Shown: positions 44,462 to 54,439, counted from the stretch's first letter. The stretch is 64,000 bases of DNA from DATDAH01 sp963792205 (GCA_963792205.1 CAWBVI010000001.1:67754-131753), one strand, 5' to 3'. The notes: generated by a model not told the origin, from the letters alone. A program made the numbers and translations.

Positions 44462-45220
44462 CGAGGAGAACGGGCCCCGAGGAGGCGGACCACGGCACAG
44501 GCGGCGCCATAGCCGTTGTCGATGCCGACGACGGTCACGCCGGGCGCGCAGGACGACAGCATGGCCAGCAGGGCCGTCACGCCTTGGAGCCCGGCCCCGT
44601 AGCCGACGCTGGTCGGGACGGCCACGACCGGAGCCGCGGTGAGGCCGGCGACGACGCTGGGCAGCGCACCCTCCATGCCGGCGACGACGAGCAGCGCGTG
44701 AGCGTCGGTCAGCTCGTCGATCGAGGCCAGCAACCGGTGGAGGCCGGACACGCCGACGTCGTTCACCTCGAGGGCGCGGAGGCCGTGGGCGGCCAGCACG
44801 GCCACGGCCTCGCGGGCCACCGGGACCGTCGGCGGTGCCGGCCGTCACGACCGCGACCCGCTCCGGCCGGTCGGGGGCGGGATCCCACACCACGGTGGCC
44901 GGTTGGCCCGGGTGGGTCACGCCGTCGGGCTGGGCGGCGAGGACGGCGGTCACCTGGTCGGGCTCGGCCCGGGACAGCACGATCGGCCCGGCCCCGCCGT
45001 CGGCCCGCAGCGCGGTGACGATCGCCGCGCACTCGTCCGCGGACTTGCCGGGGGCGTAGATGGCCTCGGCCATGCCCTGGCGCAGGGCCCGGTGGTGGTC
45101 CACCCGGGCGAAGCCCAGGTCGGTGAACGGCAACCGCCGGAGGCGCCGTAGGGCGTCGTCGGGAGCGACCTCGCCACTGCGCACGCCCTCCAGCAACTGT
45201 CGGAGGTCGGCTTCCTGCAC
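44458..45220 (-). CDS. larB: nickel-pincer cofactor biosynthesis protein LarB; one frameshift
   Basis: About 253 residues after removing one extra base in the GGG run at 44822-44824. Frame 1: LRQLLEGVRSGEVAPDDALR to VAVVTAGTADGP; frame 2: VAREAVAVLAAHGLRALEVN, LLVVAGMEGALPSVVAGLTA, AVPTSVGYGAGLQGVTALLA. LarB is the PurE-like carboxylase/hydrolase that carboxylates nicotinic acid adenine dinucleotide. larE and larA are not in the window. A 17-bp spacer separates the start from pheA. Confidence 0.9.
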
Positions 45221-45237
45221 CTCACTATCCTGCCCGT

Positions 45238-46197
45238 GTGGGCACCGAGGCACCATCAGTCACCGGTGCCGGCCATCCCCGGGTCGGATTCCTCGGGCCC
45301 CGGGGGACCTTCAGCGAGCAGGCTCTGCTCACGCAGGGCGACCTGGCCAGCGCCGAGCTGCTCCCGCTCGACGCCATCCCCGACGTCCTTGTGGCCACCA
45401 CGAGCGGCCGGGTCGACCAGGGCCTCGTGCCGATCGAGAACGCCATCGAGGGCACGGTCAACGTGACCATGGACATGCTGGCGTTCGAGCACGACCTGCT
45501 CATCCAGCGCGAGGTGGTCATCGGGGTGCAGATGCACCTCCTCGGGCTGCCGGGGACGACCGTCGAGGAGATCAAGACCGTCCTGTCGATCCCGGTCGCC
45601 ACCGCGCAGTGCCGCCGGTTCCTGGCCGGCAACCTCCCCGGCGCGACCACCGAGGTGGCGGCGTCCACCGCCCAGGCCGCCGAGATCGTGGCCGCCACCG
45701 GCGATCCGTCCATCGCCGCCATCGCCAACACCCGGGCGGGCGAGCTCCACGGGTTGGCCACGCTGGTGCCCGACATCGAGGATCACGACGACAACGAGAC
45801 CAAGTTCGTGATGGTCGCCCGCTCGGGGATCCCGGCCCCGACCGGTCACGACAAGACGACCGTGGTCATCTTCCAGAAGGCCAACCGCCCGGGCTCGCTG
45901 CTGGCCATCCTCCAGGAGTTCGCGGCCCGAGCCATCAACCTGACCAAGCTCGAGTCGCGGCCCACCAAGCAGGGCCTCGGCAGCTACTGCTTCATCATCG
46001 ACCTCGAGGGCCACATCGACGAGGCGCTGGTGGCCGACTGCCTGCGGGACATCCACTCCAAGCACGGCTCGATCAAGTTCCTCGGCTCGTACCCCGCCGC
46101 GGGCGAGACCGGCGAGCGGGCCCGGCGTGAGGCCGACGTCAGCTGGGCCGAGGCCGAGGACTGGATCCAGTCCCTCAAGGACCAGATCCGCCCCTGA
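45238..46197 (+). CDS. pheA: prephenate dehydratase
   Basis: 319 residues. Catalytic domain: GFLGPRGTFSEQALLTQGDL, LVPIENAIEGTVNVTMDMLA, IAAIANTRAGELHGLATLVP, DNETKFVMVARSG (the TKF catalytic Thr). ACT regulatory domain: VVIFQKANRPGSLLAILQEF and NLTKLESRPTKQGLGSYCFI (the ESRP phenylalanine site). Last step committed to phenylalanine. GTG start with a TATCCT box 6 nt upstream, probably leaderless. Confidence 0.97.
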   Translation: MGTEAPSVTGAGHPRVGFLGPRGTFSEQALLTQGDLASAELLPLDAIPDVLVATTSGRVDQGLVPIENAIEGTVNVTMDMLAFEHDLLIQREVVIGVQMHLLGLPGTTVEEIKTVLSIPVATAQCRRFLAGNLPGATTEVAASTAQAAEIVAATGDPSIAAIANTRAGELHGLATLVPDIEDHDDNETKFVMVARSGIPAPTGHDKTTVVIFQKANRPGSLLAILQEFAARAINLTKLESRPTKQGLGSYCFIIDLEGHIDEALVADCLRDIHSKHGSIKFLGSYPAAGETGERARREADVSWAEAEDWIQSLKDQIRP

Positions 46198-46221
46198 CCC
46201 GCCACCGTTAGCCTCGGCGGC

Positions 46222-46308
46222 GGAGGGATGGCAGAGCGGACGATTGCGGCAGCCTTGAAAGCTGCTGGGCCTTTCGGGGTCCCGCGGGTTCGAATCCCGC
46301 TCCCTCCG
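46222..46308 (+). tRNA. tRNA-Ser (anticodon TGA)
   Basis: Acceptor GGAGGGA/TCCCTCC, anticodon stem GCAGC/GCTGC around loop CTTGAAA giving TGA (46256-46258), long variable arm, T-loop GGTTCGAATCC. CCA not encoded. The next gene ends directly after it on the other strand. Confidence 0.96.
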
Positions 46309-46857
46309 CTACGGCCAGTGGTGGGCGACGTCGACGACGACGTGGTGGTCGAGCTTGAAGACCCGGAAGGGCAGCCGGGCCCGGACGCCGAGGCCGAACG
46401 AGGAGATGCCCTCGAAACTGCCGCCGTACTTGGCCGAGCGGAAGGTCTGGTAGCCGGCGAGGTTCACCCCGGGGAGCGGCTGCCCGACGTGCGCGTGGTA
46501 GGTCGGGACGAAGTTGAGGGTGTGGTCCGCGGCCCGGATGATGATCTCGAGGCGGGCCCCGCCGGCCAACGGGATGACGTTGCCTTTACCCATGTCCCGG
46601 AACTGGGACACGTACCGGACGTGGTACCCCGGCGCCTGCCGCCTCACGTCGACCACGAAGCGGTCGAAGCAGGCGTGCTCGCCGGTCCGGGCGTTGACTA
46701 TGGGCGAGCGCGGGCGGGTGTCGGGCCCGGCCTGTTCCGGCGTGCTGCCCCACGCCGTCGCACAGCCCCGGGTGGACGGCGCCGCCTCGGAGGCGCTGAG
46801 GCCGGGGCCGACCAGGAGGCCGGCGGTCAGGACGAGGGCAGCAAGGAGACGACGCAT
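46309..46857 (-). CDS. secreted AMIN-like domain protein
   Basis: 182 residues with a Sec signal peptide (LLAALVLTAGLLVGPGLSAS, cut after SEA). Mature part CATAWGSTPEQAGPDTRP, GEHACFDRFVVDVRRQAPGY and FVPTYHAHVGQPLPGVNLAG is typical of actinobacterial AMIN-like proteins of unknown role, perhaps cell-surface. Two cysteines could form a disulfide. Confidence 0.75.
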   Translation of the reverse strand: MRRLLAALVLTAGLLVGPGLSASEAAPSTRGCATAWGSTPEQAGPDTRPRSPIVNARTGEHACFDRFVVDVRRQAPGYHVRYVSQFRDMGKGNVIPLAGGARLEIIIRAADHTLNFVPTYHAHVGQPLPGVNLAGYQTFRSAKYGGSFEGISSFGLGVRARLPFRVFKLDHHVVVDVAHHWP

Positions 46858-46976
46858 GACCCCGTTGCTACACCTCCATCACCTCCCTGTCACGGCATCC
46901 TTCTGCGCCGCGACGGTGGACGCCATGGGTGGTGCGCTGGCGGAATAGGCCTCACCGGGAGGTCGTTCTCAACGTC

Positions 46977-47495
46977 ATGCCCGTGACCCGCCTGAACCAC
47001 GCCGTCCTCTACGTGCGGGACGCCCAGCGCAGCGCGGCGTTCTACGAGGAGGTGCTCGGCTTCCGCCGCATCGGCATGGTGGAGGGCTTCGACGCGGCGG
47101 TGTTCCTCCAGGCCCCGGGCTCGACCAACGACCACGACCTCGGCCTCTTCACCGTGGGCGAGGCCGCGGGTCCCTCCGGCGCCGGACGCCAGACCGTCGG
47201 GCTCTACCACTTGGCTTGGGAGGTCGACACGTTGGCCGAGCTCCAGCGGCTGTCGACCCGCCTGTCGGAGGTCGGCGCCCTGGTGGGCGCCAGCGACCAC
47301 GGCACCACGAAGGCGCTCTACGCCAAGGATCCGGACGGCATCGAGTTCGAGGTCTCGTGGCTGGTACCGGCCGATCGGATCGACGCCCCCACCCTCGAGG
47401 CCCGCTCCCGCATCGAGCCGTTGGACCTCGCTGGTGAGATCGAGCGCTACGGCGCCGACACCCGCGGCGGCGTCGGCATCTCGGTCCCCGCCTGA
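46977..47495 (+). CDS. VOC-family (glyoxalase-like) protein
   Basis: 172 residues, one VOC module: TRLNHAVLYVRDAQRSAAFY, EEVLGFRRIGMVEGF, then GLYHLAWEVDTLAELQRLST and YAKDPDGIEFEVSWLVPADR, the His, His and Glu metal-site pattern. Similar to catechol dioxygenase-like or fosfomycin-thiol-transferase-like enzymes; substrate unknown. A GGGAGG site lies 14 nt before the ATG. Confidence 0.85.
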   Translation: MPVTRLNHAVLYVRDAQRSAAFYEEVLGFRRIGMVEGFDAAVFLQAPGSTNDHDLGLFTVGEAAGPSGAGRQTVGLYHLAWEVDTLAELQRLSTRLSEVGALVGASDHGTTKALYAKDPDGIEFEVSWLVPADRIDAPTLEARSRIEPLDLAGEIERYGADTRGGVGISVPA

Positions 47496-47525
47496 GGTGG
47501 CGCTCGCTACCATCCGACGGGTTCA

Positions 47526-47616
47526 GGAGAGGTGCCGGAGTCTGGCTGATCGGGGCGCCCTGCTAAGGCGTTAGTGACCGCAAGGTTGCTCGTGGGTTCA
47601 AATCCCACCCTCTCCG
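47526..47616 (+). tRNA. tRNA-Ser (anticodon GCT)
   Basis: Acceptor GGAGAGG/CCTCTCC, anticodon stem GCGCC/GGCGT with one G-U pair around loop CTGCTAA, giving GCT (47562-47564). Long variable arm, T-loop GGTTCAAATCC. CCA not encoded. The 120 bp downstream to the next gene holds nothing I can identify. Confidence 0.96.
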
Positions 47617-47735
47617 CTCCGGTTGTGGGAATCGCGCCCATCGCGAGGGCGGGGCCCACCCCAGCTCAGGACGACCGTCGGCCAGCCGGAGACCGATGAT
47701 CGGCAACCCGGCTTCGCTCGCGTCAGAACCCATGG

Positions 47736-48596
47736 TCACCGAGACCCGGACGGTCGCGCGATGAGGAGGCGGCGGGACGCGTGGAGGAACAGGTCGTCGC
47801 GGTGCTCGACCTCGTCGGCCAACGCGGCGAGTGCCTCGAGGTCACCGGCGTCGACGTAGGCCTCGACCCGCTCTCGCATCCGCCCGACCTGACGGCGGGC
47901 GACCTCACGGGCCCGGTCCTCGAGGGGTGCCTCGAGGTCGGCGGTGATCATCTGGTCGACGACCACGTCGAAGCCGGCTCGTGCGAGCATCGTCGGGTAG
48001 TCCTCCGACGGGCCACCCCGCAGGTCGGCCACCCAGGCCGCCCACGCGGCGTCGAGCCGCGCCCACAGGCCGGGACGCCCGAAGTCGACGTCGTCGGGGA
48101 CGACGCGCGTCGGTTCGCCGAACTCCACGATCGCCACCAGCCCGCCCGGCTCGACCAGCGCGCGGATGGCACCGAGGGCACCCGCTTCGTCGCCGAGGTG
48201 GTGGAGCACCATGGACGCCCACACCAGGTCGGCCGGGCCGAGCTCGCCCAAGCCGTCCGGAAGATCCACGAGCTGCGTCCGCACCCGGTTGGCGAATCCC
48301 ATCCGCTCCGCGCGGGGCACGACGTGCTCCAGCATCTCGGGCGAACTGTCGACGGCGACCACCGTCGCCGCACGAAACGTGCCGGCCAGCAGACAGGTAC
48401 CGACTCCCGGGCCGCATCCGAGGTCGACCACCCGGCGAACGTCCAGTTCCAGCTGCTCGCAGGCGTCGGTCAGCACCGACGCCGCGTCCGCCGTCAGCGA
48501 GCCGAACACCTCTCCTTCGAGCTCGATGAACCCGACCATGCCCGCCCAGTCGAAGTCGTGAGCGTCGTGACCGTGGTGATGCGGCTCGTGGGCCAT
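47736..48596 (-). CDS. class I SAM-dependent methyltransferase
   Basis: 286 residues. His-rich N-terminus (MAHEPHHHGHDAHDFDW). Motif I VVDLGCGPGVGTCLLAG, acidic residue in VVAVDSSPEMLEHV, then DLVWASMVLHHLGDEAGALG and GGLVAIVEFGEPTR. Substrate unknown. The ATG has no ribosome site; TACGTT ends 6 nt upstream, suggesting leaderless translation. Divergent from the DinB-like gene. Confidence 0.87.
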   Translation of the reverse strand: MAHEPHHHGHDAHDFDWAGMVGFIELEGEVFGSLTADAASVLTDACEQLELDVRRVVDLGCGPGVGTCLLAGTFRAATVVAVDSSPEMLEHVVPRAERMGFANRVRTQLVDLPDGLGELGPADLVWASMVLHHLGDEAGALGAIRALVEPGGLVAIVEFGEPTRVVPDDVDFGRPGLWARLDAAWAAWVADLRGGPSEDYPTMLARAGFDVVVDQMITADLEAPLEDRAREVARRQVGRMRERVEAYVDAGDLEALAALADEVEHRDDLFLHASRRLLIARPSGSR

Positions 48597-48640
48597 GGCG
48601 CCAACGTAGGACCGCCGGCGTCGTCCTACGCTCGGAGCCG

Positions 48641-49565
48641 ATGGGTGATGCGGACGACACGGTGTTCCCCGGCGAGGTGTCCGACGACGGGAACGTGGTG
48701 CTCGGGGTCGACCTGATCGGCGACCCCGAGGGCGGTGTCGTCCGGATCCGGGCCGCTCCCGACGGCGTCCCGCGGTCCCACCATCACCGACGTGCGGCTG
48801 ACCGACGGGGTCCTCCGGAACGTGAACCTGGAGCGGGCCCGGTTCACCGAGACGGTCCTCGAGGGCGCCGACATCTGGGCCTGGGGGCCGGACCTCACGC
48901 CGCCGATCGACGGGCTGCGGATCAACGGCGTGGAGATCGCCCCGCTCGTGGAGGCGGAGCTCGACCGCCGGCACCCGGAGCGTCAGCACCTGCGGGGCAT
49001 CGAGCACCTGGACCAGCTGCGGACGGCGTGGCCCCGCGTCGAGGCGATGTGGGCGCCGACGGTCGAGTGGGCGCGGAGCCTTCCGGAGGAGATCCTCCAC
49101 CAGCGGGTCGACGACGAGTTCTCGTTCGTCGAGACGCTGCGCCACCTCCTCTTCGCCACCGACGCCTGGGTGCGGCGGGCCGTCCGGGGCGAGGACGAGC
49201 CGTTCCACGCCATCGCCAGGGCCTTTCCCTTCGAGGAGGGAACGTGGTCCCGCGAGGGCACGGTGCCATGGTCGGTCGTCGGCATCGACATCACCGCCGA
49301 CCCGTCGCTCGACGAGGTCTTGGCCGCCCGAGACGAGAACTTCGCCATGATCCGCAGCACCCTCGCCGACCTGGACGAGGAGCGGTTCCAGTCGACTCCA
49401 GATCCTCAGCAGACGCCGGGCTACCCACCCGGAACCGAGCCGCGGTCGATCGTCCGCTGCTTCCGGTCGATCGTGAACGAGGAGTGGTGGCACCACCAGT
49501 ACGCCACCCGCGACCTGGCGGTGCTCACCGGCAACGGCCCGGCAGAGGCCGCGACGGGCGCGTAG
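48641..49565 (+). CDS. DinB/maleylpyruvate-isomerase-like protein with a short N-terminal repeat region; one frameshift
   Basis: About 307 residues if one extra base in the CCC run at 48777-48779 is removed, joining MGDADDTVFPGEVSDDGNVV... to TITDVRLTDGVLRNVNLERA. The N-terminal 80 residues look like a pentapeptide-type fold (LRNVNLERARFTETVLEGAD). The rest is a DinB four-helix bundle with ERQHLRGIEHLDQLRTAWPR, FVETLRHLLFATDAWVRRAV and VNEEWWHHQYATRDLAVL, whose His residues form the metal site. A TACGCT box 8 nt before the ATG supports this start; a GTG at 48735 in the downstream frame is the alternative. Confidence 0.7.
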
Positions 49566-49575
49566 CGTCCGGCGG

Positions 49576-50749
49576 ATGAGCCGGACGACCGAGGAGATCT
49601 GCGCCGGCGTCGCCGACCTGGCCGACGAGTGGCGATCGCAGCGCACCGACCGCCAGCTCCGCCGCCACCTCGATCCCGCCGACTTCGCCGCCCTGCGCGA
49701 GCGCGGGCTGCCCCTGCTGCCGGTCCCCGTCGAACACGGCGGGACGTGGGAGTACGTGGAGGCCAGTGCCCGCCCGGTCCTGCGGACCTTCCGTCACCTG
49801 GCCGGTGGCGATCCGTCGGTCGCCCTCGTGTCGGCCATGCACCCGGCGGTCATCGCCTACTGGCTGACCACCGACGACGCCGGTGACGAGGCGTGGGTCC
49901 GGCAGCAGGCGGCCGTCTACGCCTCCGCCGCCGGGCGGCGACCAGTGGGGGACGATCACCTCCGAGCCCGGGAGCGGGGGGGACATCGCCAAGACCCGGT
50001 CCGTGGCCGTGGCCGATCCCGATCTCGAGCCGTTCCTCGAGGGCGACCACTACCGGGTCAGCGGCGACAAGCACTTCGGCAGCGGGTCGGGCGTCGCCGA
50101 CCGCATGATCACCACCGCCGTGCCCGAGGGCGAGGACGATCCGGCGGTCTTCGTGCTCGACATGGCCGGCCGGCCGTGGGACGGCTCAGCTCACCTCTCG
50201 ATGATCGCCGAGTGGGACGGCATGGGGATGCGGGCGACGCAGAGCCATGCCCTCCGCCTCGAGGGGACGCCGGCGGTCCGGATGGCCACCGCCCGGCCGC
50301 TGCCCGAGATCAGCGGCGCGGCCATGCCCTTCATCGAGGGCGTGTTCGTGTCCGTGGTCCTCGGCGTCCTCGACGAGGCCGTCAGCACGGCGCGGGCCCA
50401 GATCCGGGACCGGGCCGACGGCCTCCGCGCCTACGAGCAGGTCGAGTGGGCCCGGGCCGAGCAGGACCACTGGGTGGCGGTCCAGGCCCACGAAGGGGCG
50501 ATCCGCGCCCTCGAGGCCGGCAACCAGGCGGTGGCGGCCCACGCCGCGCTCCGGGCGAAGCAGGCCATCGCCGAGATCGCGGAGCAGACCCTGCTTCGGC
50601 TCGGCCGGGTACTGGGCGGGGGAACGTTCTCCCAGCGCTCGCCGTTCAGCCACTGGCTGGAGGACGTCCGGGCCCTCGGCTTCCTCCGCCCCCCGTGGGG
50701 CCTCGCCTACGACCAGCTCTTCCAGACCTCGCTCACCGTCGAAGACTGA
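49576..50749 (+). CDS. acyl-CoA dehydrogenase; one frameshift
   Basis: About 390 residues after removing one extra G near 49933-49935. N-terminus: EEICAGVADLADEWRSQRTD, ALRERGLPLLPVPVEHGG. Restored junction VYASAAGGDQWGTITSEPGS leads to GGDIAKTRS, the FAD loop region, then GDKHFGSGSGVADRMITTAV and C-terminal helices (AGNQAVAAHAALRAKQAIAE, LRLGRVLGGGTFSQRSPF). Chain-length specificity unknown. TAGCGT box 7 nt before the ATG. Confidence 0.87.
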
Positions 50750-50760
50750 GGCCGGACCGC

Positions 50761-51132
50761 TCAGGCCCGGCGGCGCGACTGACTGACGAAGGCGACGAGT
50801 CCCAGCCCGAACAACACCGCACCGATCGCGATCACCCAGATGCCGAGGGCCAGGCCGGCCGCGATGAGGGTGGCGCCCACCCCGAGGCCGAGCGGTGCCG
50901 CGCTGGCGTGGGGGAGGTAGAGCTCGCCGGACTCGTACTCCTCATCCGGCATCTCGCCCGGCAGGCCTTGGCGGGCCACGACGTCGAGGAAGAGCCCCGT
51001 GATGACCGCCAGCCCGGCCGCCGCGAACAAGAGCACGACGCCCGCGGGCTCGTCTGCGGTCAGCGTGTAGACGATCGCCAGCACGATGAAGAAGGCGGCG
51101 AGGAGGTGGTACATCCGGCCGCCGGTGCTCAA
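50761..51132 (-). CDS. ctaF: cytochrome c oxidase subunit IV (actinobacterial CtaF)
   Basis: 123 residues, four membrane helices (YHLLAAFFIVLAIVYTLT; GVVLLFAAAGLAVITGLFLD; GLGVGATLIAAGLALGIWVI; AIGAVLFGLGLVAFVS) with the soluble DVVARQGLPGEMPDEEYESG between, as in CtaF. The TTG start overlaps the ctaD stop (TTGA); an ATG six codons later (MYHLLAAFF) is an alternative. Last gene of the ctaG-C-D-F operon. Confidence 0.88.
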   Translation of the reverse strand: MSTGGRMYHLLAAFFIVLAIVYTLTADEPAGVVLLFAAAGLAVITGLFLDVVARQGLPGEMPDEEYESGELYLPHASAAPLGLGVGATLIAAGLALGIWVIAIGAVLFGLGLVAFVSQSRRRA

Positions 51133-52778
51133 TGCTCCGCCTTGGCCTCGGGATGGCGGAGGTCCCACAGCGGGCGCTCCGACCGGATGGGAGGCAGGTC
51201 CTCGGTGAAGTTGCCCTCCGGCGGGGGCGAGGAGGTCGCCCATTCCAGGGTGTGGCCGTCCCAGGGATCGGCGGCCTCGGGGTCGATCGGGCCGCGCCAG
51301 CTTCGCCAGACGTTCCAGAGGAAGGGCAGGGTGGACGCCCCCAAGAGGAAGGCGCCCGCCGTGGACACGACGTTCAAGGCCTGGAAGCCGTCGGCGTCGG
51401 TGTAGTCGGCGATCCGGCGCGGCATGCCGTCGAGCCCGAGCTGGTGTTGCACGAAGAAGGTCAGGTTGAAGCCCACGAAGGTCAGCCAGAAGTGCCAGTG
51501 CCCGAGCCGTTCGTCGAGCAGCCGGCCGGTGAACTTCGGGAACCAGAAGTAGATGCCGGCGAAGAGGGCGAAGACCGAGCCGCCGAACAGCACGTAGTGG
51601 AAGTGGGCGACGACGAAGTAGGAGTCCGTCAGCGCGAAGTCGAGCGCGGGCGACGCCAGCATCACGCCGGTGACGCCGCCGAGGACGAACACGACGAGGA
51701 AGCCGAGAGCGAACAGCATCGGCGTCCGGAAGGTGAGCTGGCCGCCGGCGAGGGTGCCGATCCAGTTGAAGAACTTCACCCCGGTCGGCACCGCGATCAG
51801 CATCGTGGTGGCCCCGAAGAACGGCAGCAGCACGGCGCCGGTGGCGAACATGTGGTGGGCCCACACGCCGACGGAGAGGGCGGCGATGGCCATGGTGGCC
51901 AGGACCAGGCCCTTGTACCCGAACACCGGCCGCCGCGAGAAGACGGCGAAGATCTCGGTCACCACCCCGAAGTAGGGCAACACGAGGATGTAGACCTCGG
52001 GGTGGCCGAAGAACCAGAACAGGTGCTGCCACAGGATGGGCACACCACCGGCGGCTTCGTCGAAGATGTGGGCCCCGAAGTGGCGGTCGGCGAACAACAT
52101 GGCCCCGGCGGCGGTCAGCACCGGGAACGCCATGAGCACGAGGATGCTGGTGGCCACCATGTTCCAGGTGAAGATCGGCATCCGGAACATGGTCATGCCC
52201 GGGGCCCGCATGGTGAAGACCGTGGTCAGGATGTTGACCGCGGTCAGCACGCCCGACAGCCCGGTCAGCACCACCGCCGCCAGCCAGAGGTCGCCGCCGA
52301 GGCCGGGCGAGCGGACGCCGTCGGAAAGCGGGGCGTAGGCGAACCACCCGAAGTCGGCGGGGCCGTCCGCGGTCAGGAACCCGGACACCATCACCAGGCC
52401 GCCGCCGAGGTACACCCAGTAGGAGAAGAGGTTCAGGCGGGGGAACGCCATGTCGCGGGCGCCCACGTGGAGGGGAACGAGGTAGTTGGCCAGGCCGAAC
52501 GCGAAGGGGCCGGCGAAGAGCAGCAGCATGATGCTGCCGTGCATGGTGAACAGCTCGTTGTAGCGGTCGACGCTCACCACCTGCTCGCCCGGCTCGGCCA
52601 GCTCGGAGCGGATGAGCATGGCCAGCACCCCGCCGAGGAGGTAGAAGGCGAACGCCGTGAGCATGTAGCTCATGCCGATCACCTTGTGATCGGTGCTGGT
52701 CAGCCAGTGGAGCAGGCCCGGTCGTGGGCGGGGCTCGGGGTCCGACGCCGTCGTCGGGCGCTCCAACAGGGCGGTCAC
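51129..52778 (-). CDS. ctaD: cytochrome c oxidase (aa3) subunit I
   Basis: 549 residues, twelve membrane helices. LTSTDHKVIGMSYMLTAFAF, GSIMLLLFAGPFAFGLANYL, WQHLFWFFGHPEVYILVLPY (CuB/His-Tyr site), ALSVGVWAHHMFATG, THPL-like DSYFVVAHFHYVLFGGSVFA (haem and CuB histidines). Terminal oxidase catalytic subunit reducing O2 with electrons from the bcc complex. GTG start overlaps the ctaC stop. Confidence 0.97.
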   Translation of the reverse strand: MTALLERPTTASDPEPRPRPGLLHWLTSTDHKVIGMSYMLTAFAFYLLGGVLAMLIRSELAEPGEQVVSVDRYNELFTMHGSIMLLLFAGPFAFGLANYLVPLHVGARDMAFPRLNLFSYWVYLGGGLVMVSGFLTADGPADFGWFAYAPLSDGVRSPGLGGDLWLAAVVLTGLSGVLTAVNILTTVFTMRAPGMTMFRMPIFTWNMVATSILVLMAFPVLTAAGAMLFADRHFGAHIFDEAAGGVPILWQHLFWFFGHPEVYILVLPYFGVVTEIFAVFSRRPVFGYKGLVLATMAIAALSVGVWAHHMFATGAVLLPFFGATTMLIAVPTGVKFFNWIGTLAGGQLTFRTPMLFALGFLVVFVLGGVTGVMLASPALDFALTDSYFVVAHFHYVLFGGSVFALFAGIYFWFPKFTGRLLDERLGHWHFWLTFVGFNLTFFVQHQLGLDGMPRRIADYTDADGFQALNVVSTAGAFLLGASTLPFLWNVWRSWRGPIDPEAADPWDGHTLEWATSSPPPEGNFTEDLPPIRSERPLWDLRHPEAKAEH

Positions 52779-53524
52779 GACGCCTCCACCAGCGACAGGG
52801 TCGGGTCGTCCGACCCGCCGCCGGTGCTCGCTTCGGCCAGCCACGCATCGAACTCGTCCGCGGGGACGGCCTCGACGACGAAGGTCATGGTGCTGTGCTG
52901 GAGCCCGCAGTACTCCGCGCAGCGCCCCGTCCAGGTCCCGGGCTCGGTGACCTCGATGTCGATCTCGTTGTCGATCCCAGGGATCAGGTCCCGCTTCGTC
53001 AGGAACTCGGGGACCCAGAACGAGTGGATGACGTCGTCGCTGACCAGGCGGAAGCGCACGGTCCGGTCGACCGGGAGCCGGAGCACGGCGTCGTCACCGG
53101 GCACCCCGGTGACCCGCACGCCCGCCTCTTCGTAGGTGAACTGCCAGTCCCACTGGAAGCCACGCACCTCGACGATCAGGTCGGGGTCGGGCGAGACCTC
53201 GGTGATCTGGTTCTCGGCCACCACGCTGATCGTGAACAGGCCGGCGACGATGATGAGCGGGACGGCGGTGTAGGCGACCTCCAGGGGGATGTGGTACTGG
53301 CGCTGGTCGGGGATCTCGTCGGAGCGACGGCGGTACCGGATCACCATGAACACGACGAGGCCCCAGATCAGCGCGACCACGAAGACGGCGATGACCAGGA
53401 ACACCCGCCACGTCGAGGTGAACTCGTCGCCCTGGGTCGAGACCGACTCGGGCGCACCGAAGTTGGCGCACCCGGCGGCCAGCGCCACCACCGCCGGCAG
53501 GGCGGCGAGGTGCCGTCGGCTCAC
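52775..53524 (-). CDS. ctaC: cytochrome c oxidase subunit II (lipoprotein, CuA)
   Basis: 249 residues. Lipoprotein signal AALPAVVALAAGC; two membrane helices (VFLVIAVFVVALIWGLVVFM and VAYTAVPLIIVAGLFTISVV); CuA domain with WQFTYEEAGVRVTGV, DVIHSFWVPEFLTKRD and CAEYCGLQHSTMTF (the CuA ligands). Receives electrons from the cytochrome cc subunit. GTG start overlaps the CtaG-like gene's stop. Confidence 0.97.
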   Translation of the reverse strand: MSRRHLAALPAVVALAAGCANFGAPESVSTQGDEFTSTWRVFLVIAVFVVALIWGLVVFMVIRYRRRSDEIPDQRQYHIPLEVAYTAVPLIIVAGLFTISVVAENQITEVSPDPDLIVEVRGFQWDWQFTYEEAGVRVTGVPGDDAVLRLPVDRTVRFRLVSDDVIHSFWVPEFLTKRDLIPGIDNEIDIEVTEPGTWTGRCAEYCGLQHSTMTFVVEAVPADEFDAWLAEASTGGGSDDPTLSLVEAS

Positions 53525-54383
53525 ACCGCCGCCAGACGCCGGTCGGTGCGCGCGGCCTCCCGCTCGTCCTCAGCCATCCAGCCGACCATGAGGACGAGCA
53601 CCACGGCAAGGGCGAACAGGTCGCCGACGGCCCACAGCAGCGCGCCGCCCAGCCGCTGCTGGCCCAGCGGGTCGAGCCACTCGAGGCCCAGCGAGCGGTA
53701 GTGGTCGGCGGCCAGCACGTCGCCCGAGGTCAGCAGCACGATCCCGAGCAGGGCGTGCAGCGGCACGGTCACGAGGACCAGTCCCAGCCGGGCGGGGTAG
53801 CCGAGGGGCCAGGGAGCCGGCTCGACGCCGAGGACCACGACGAAGAACAGCACGCCCACGGCCAGGAAGTGGAGGTGGAGGCCGGCGTGGACCAGGTCGT
53901 TGGAGAGCGAGAGGGCGTACAGCGGCGTCAGGTAGAGGGCGAAGAGCGTCCCGGCGAAGAGCGCGACCGCGACGAGCGGATGGGCCACGGCTCGGGTGAC
54001 CGGGTGGTGGAGGGCACCGATGAGCGGGTCTGCGTCCCCCGCTTCGACGCCTGCAGGGCGAGGGTGACCGGCGCCCCGAGCACCAGCAACAAGGGGCCGA
54101 GCATCCCGAGCAGCAGGTGCTGGGTCACGTGGGCGCCGAACAGCACCGTGTCGTAGGCGGCGAGGCCCGACTGCGTCGCCACGGCCACCACGACCAGGCC
54201 GGAGGCGAAGGCGACGCTGCGCCCGCGCGACCAGGGCCGTCCCCGGTCGGCCAGCCGACGCACGCCGAGCAGGTAGAGACCTCCGGCGACCACGAGCAGC
54301 ACGGCGACCCCAGGGTCGACCTGGGCCTCGGTGAGGAGGCCCTCGGCCGTGAACGGGCGGAACGCCGTCACGCTCGTCGACAC
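53521..54383 (-). CDS. ctaG: cytochrome c oxidase assembly factor, CtaG/CaaG family; one frameshift
   Basis: About 288 residues with one missing base restored near 54023-54028: frame 1 from VSTSVTAFRPFTAEGLLTEA through LFGAHVTQHLLLGMLGPLLL and LGAPVTLAL; frame 2 from LIGALHHPVTRAVAHPLVAV through NDLVHAGLHLHFLAVGVLFF to the stop. About seven membrane helices. The histidines HVTQHLLLGM and HAGLHLHF are typical of the caa3_CtaG family used in oxidase copper insertion. A GTG 11 codons upstream is another start. Confidence 0.85.
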
Positions 54384-54439
54384 TAGTGGTCGCCCACGGC
54401 GGTCCGTCGGGGCCACCGGCCATGGTAGGAAGGAGGACC

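Noticed and set aside
43256..45256. 666-residue apparent LarB-LarC fusion
   Set aside because: The continuous frame arises from the extra base in larB. In the correct frame larB has its own stop overlapping the larC GTG.
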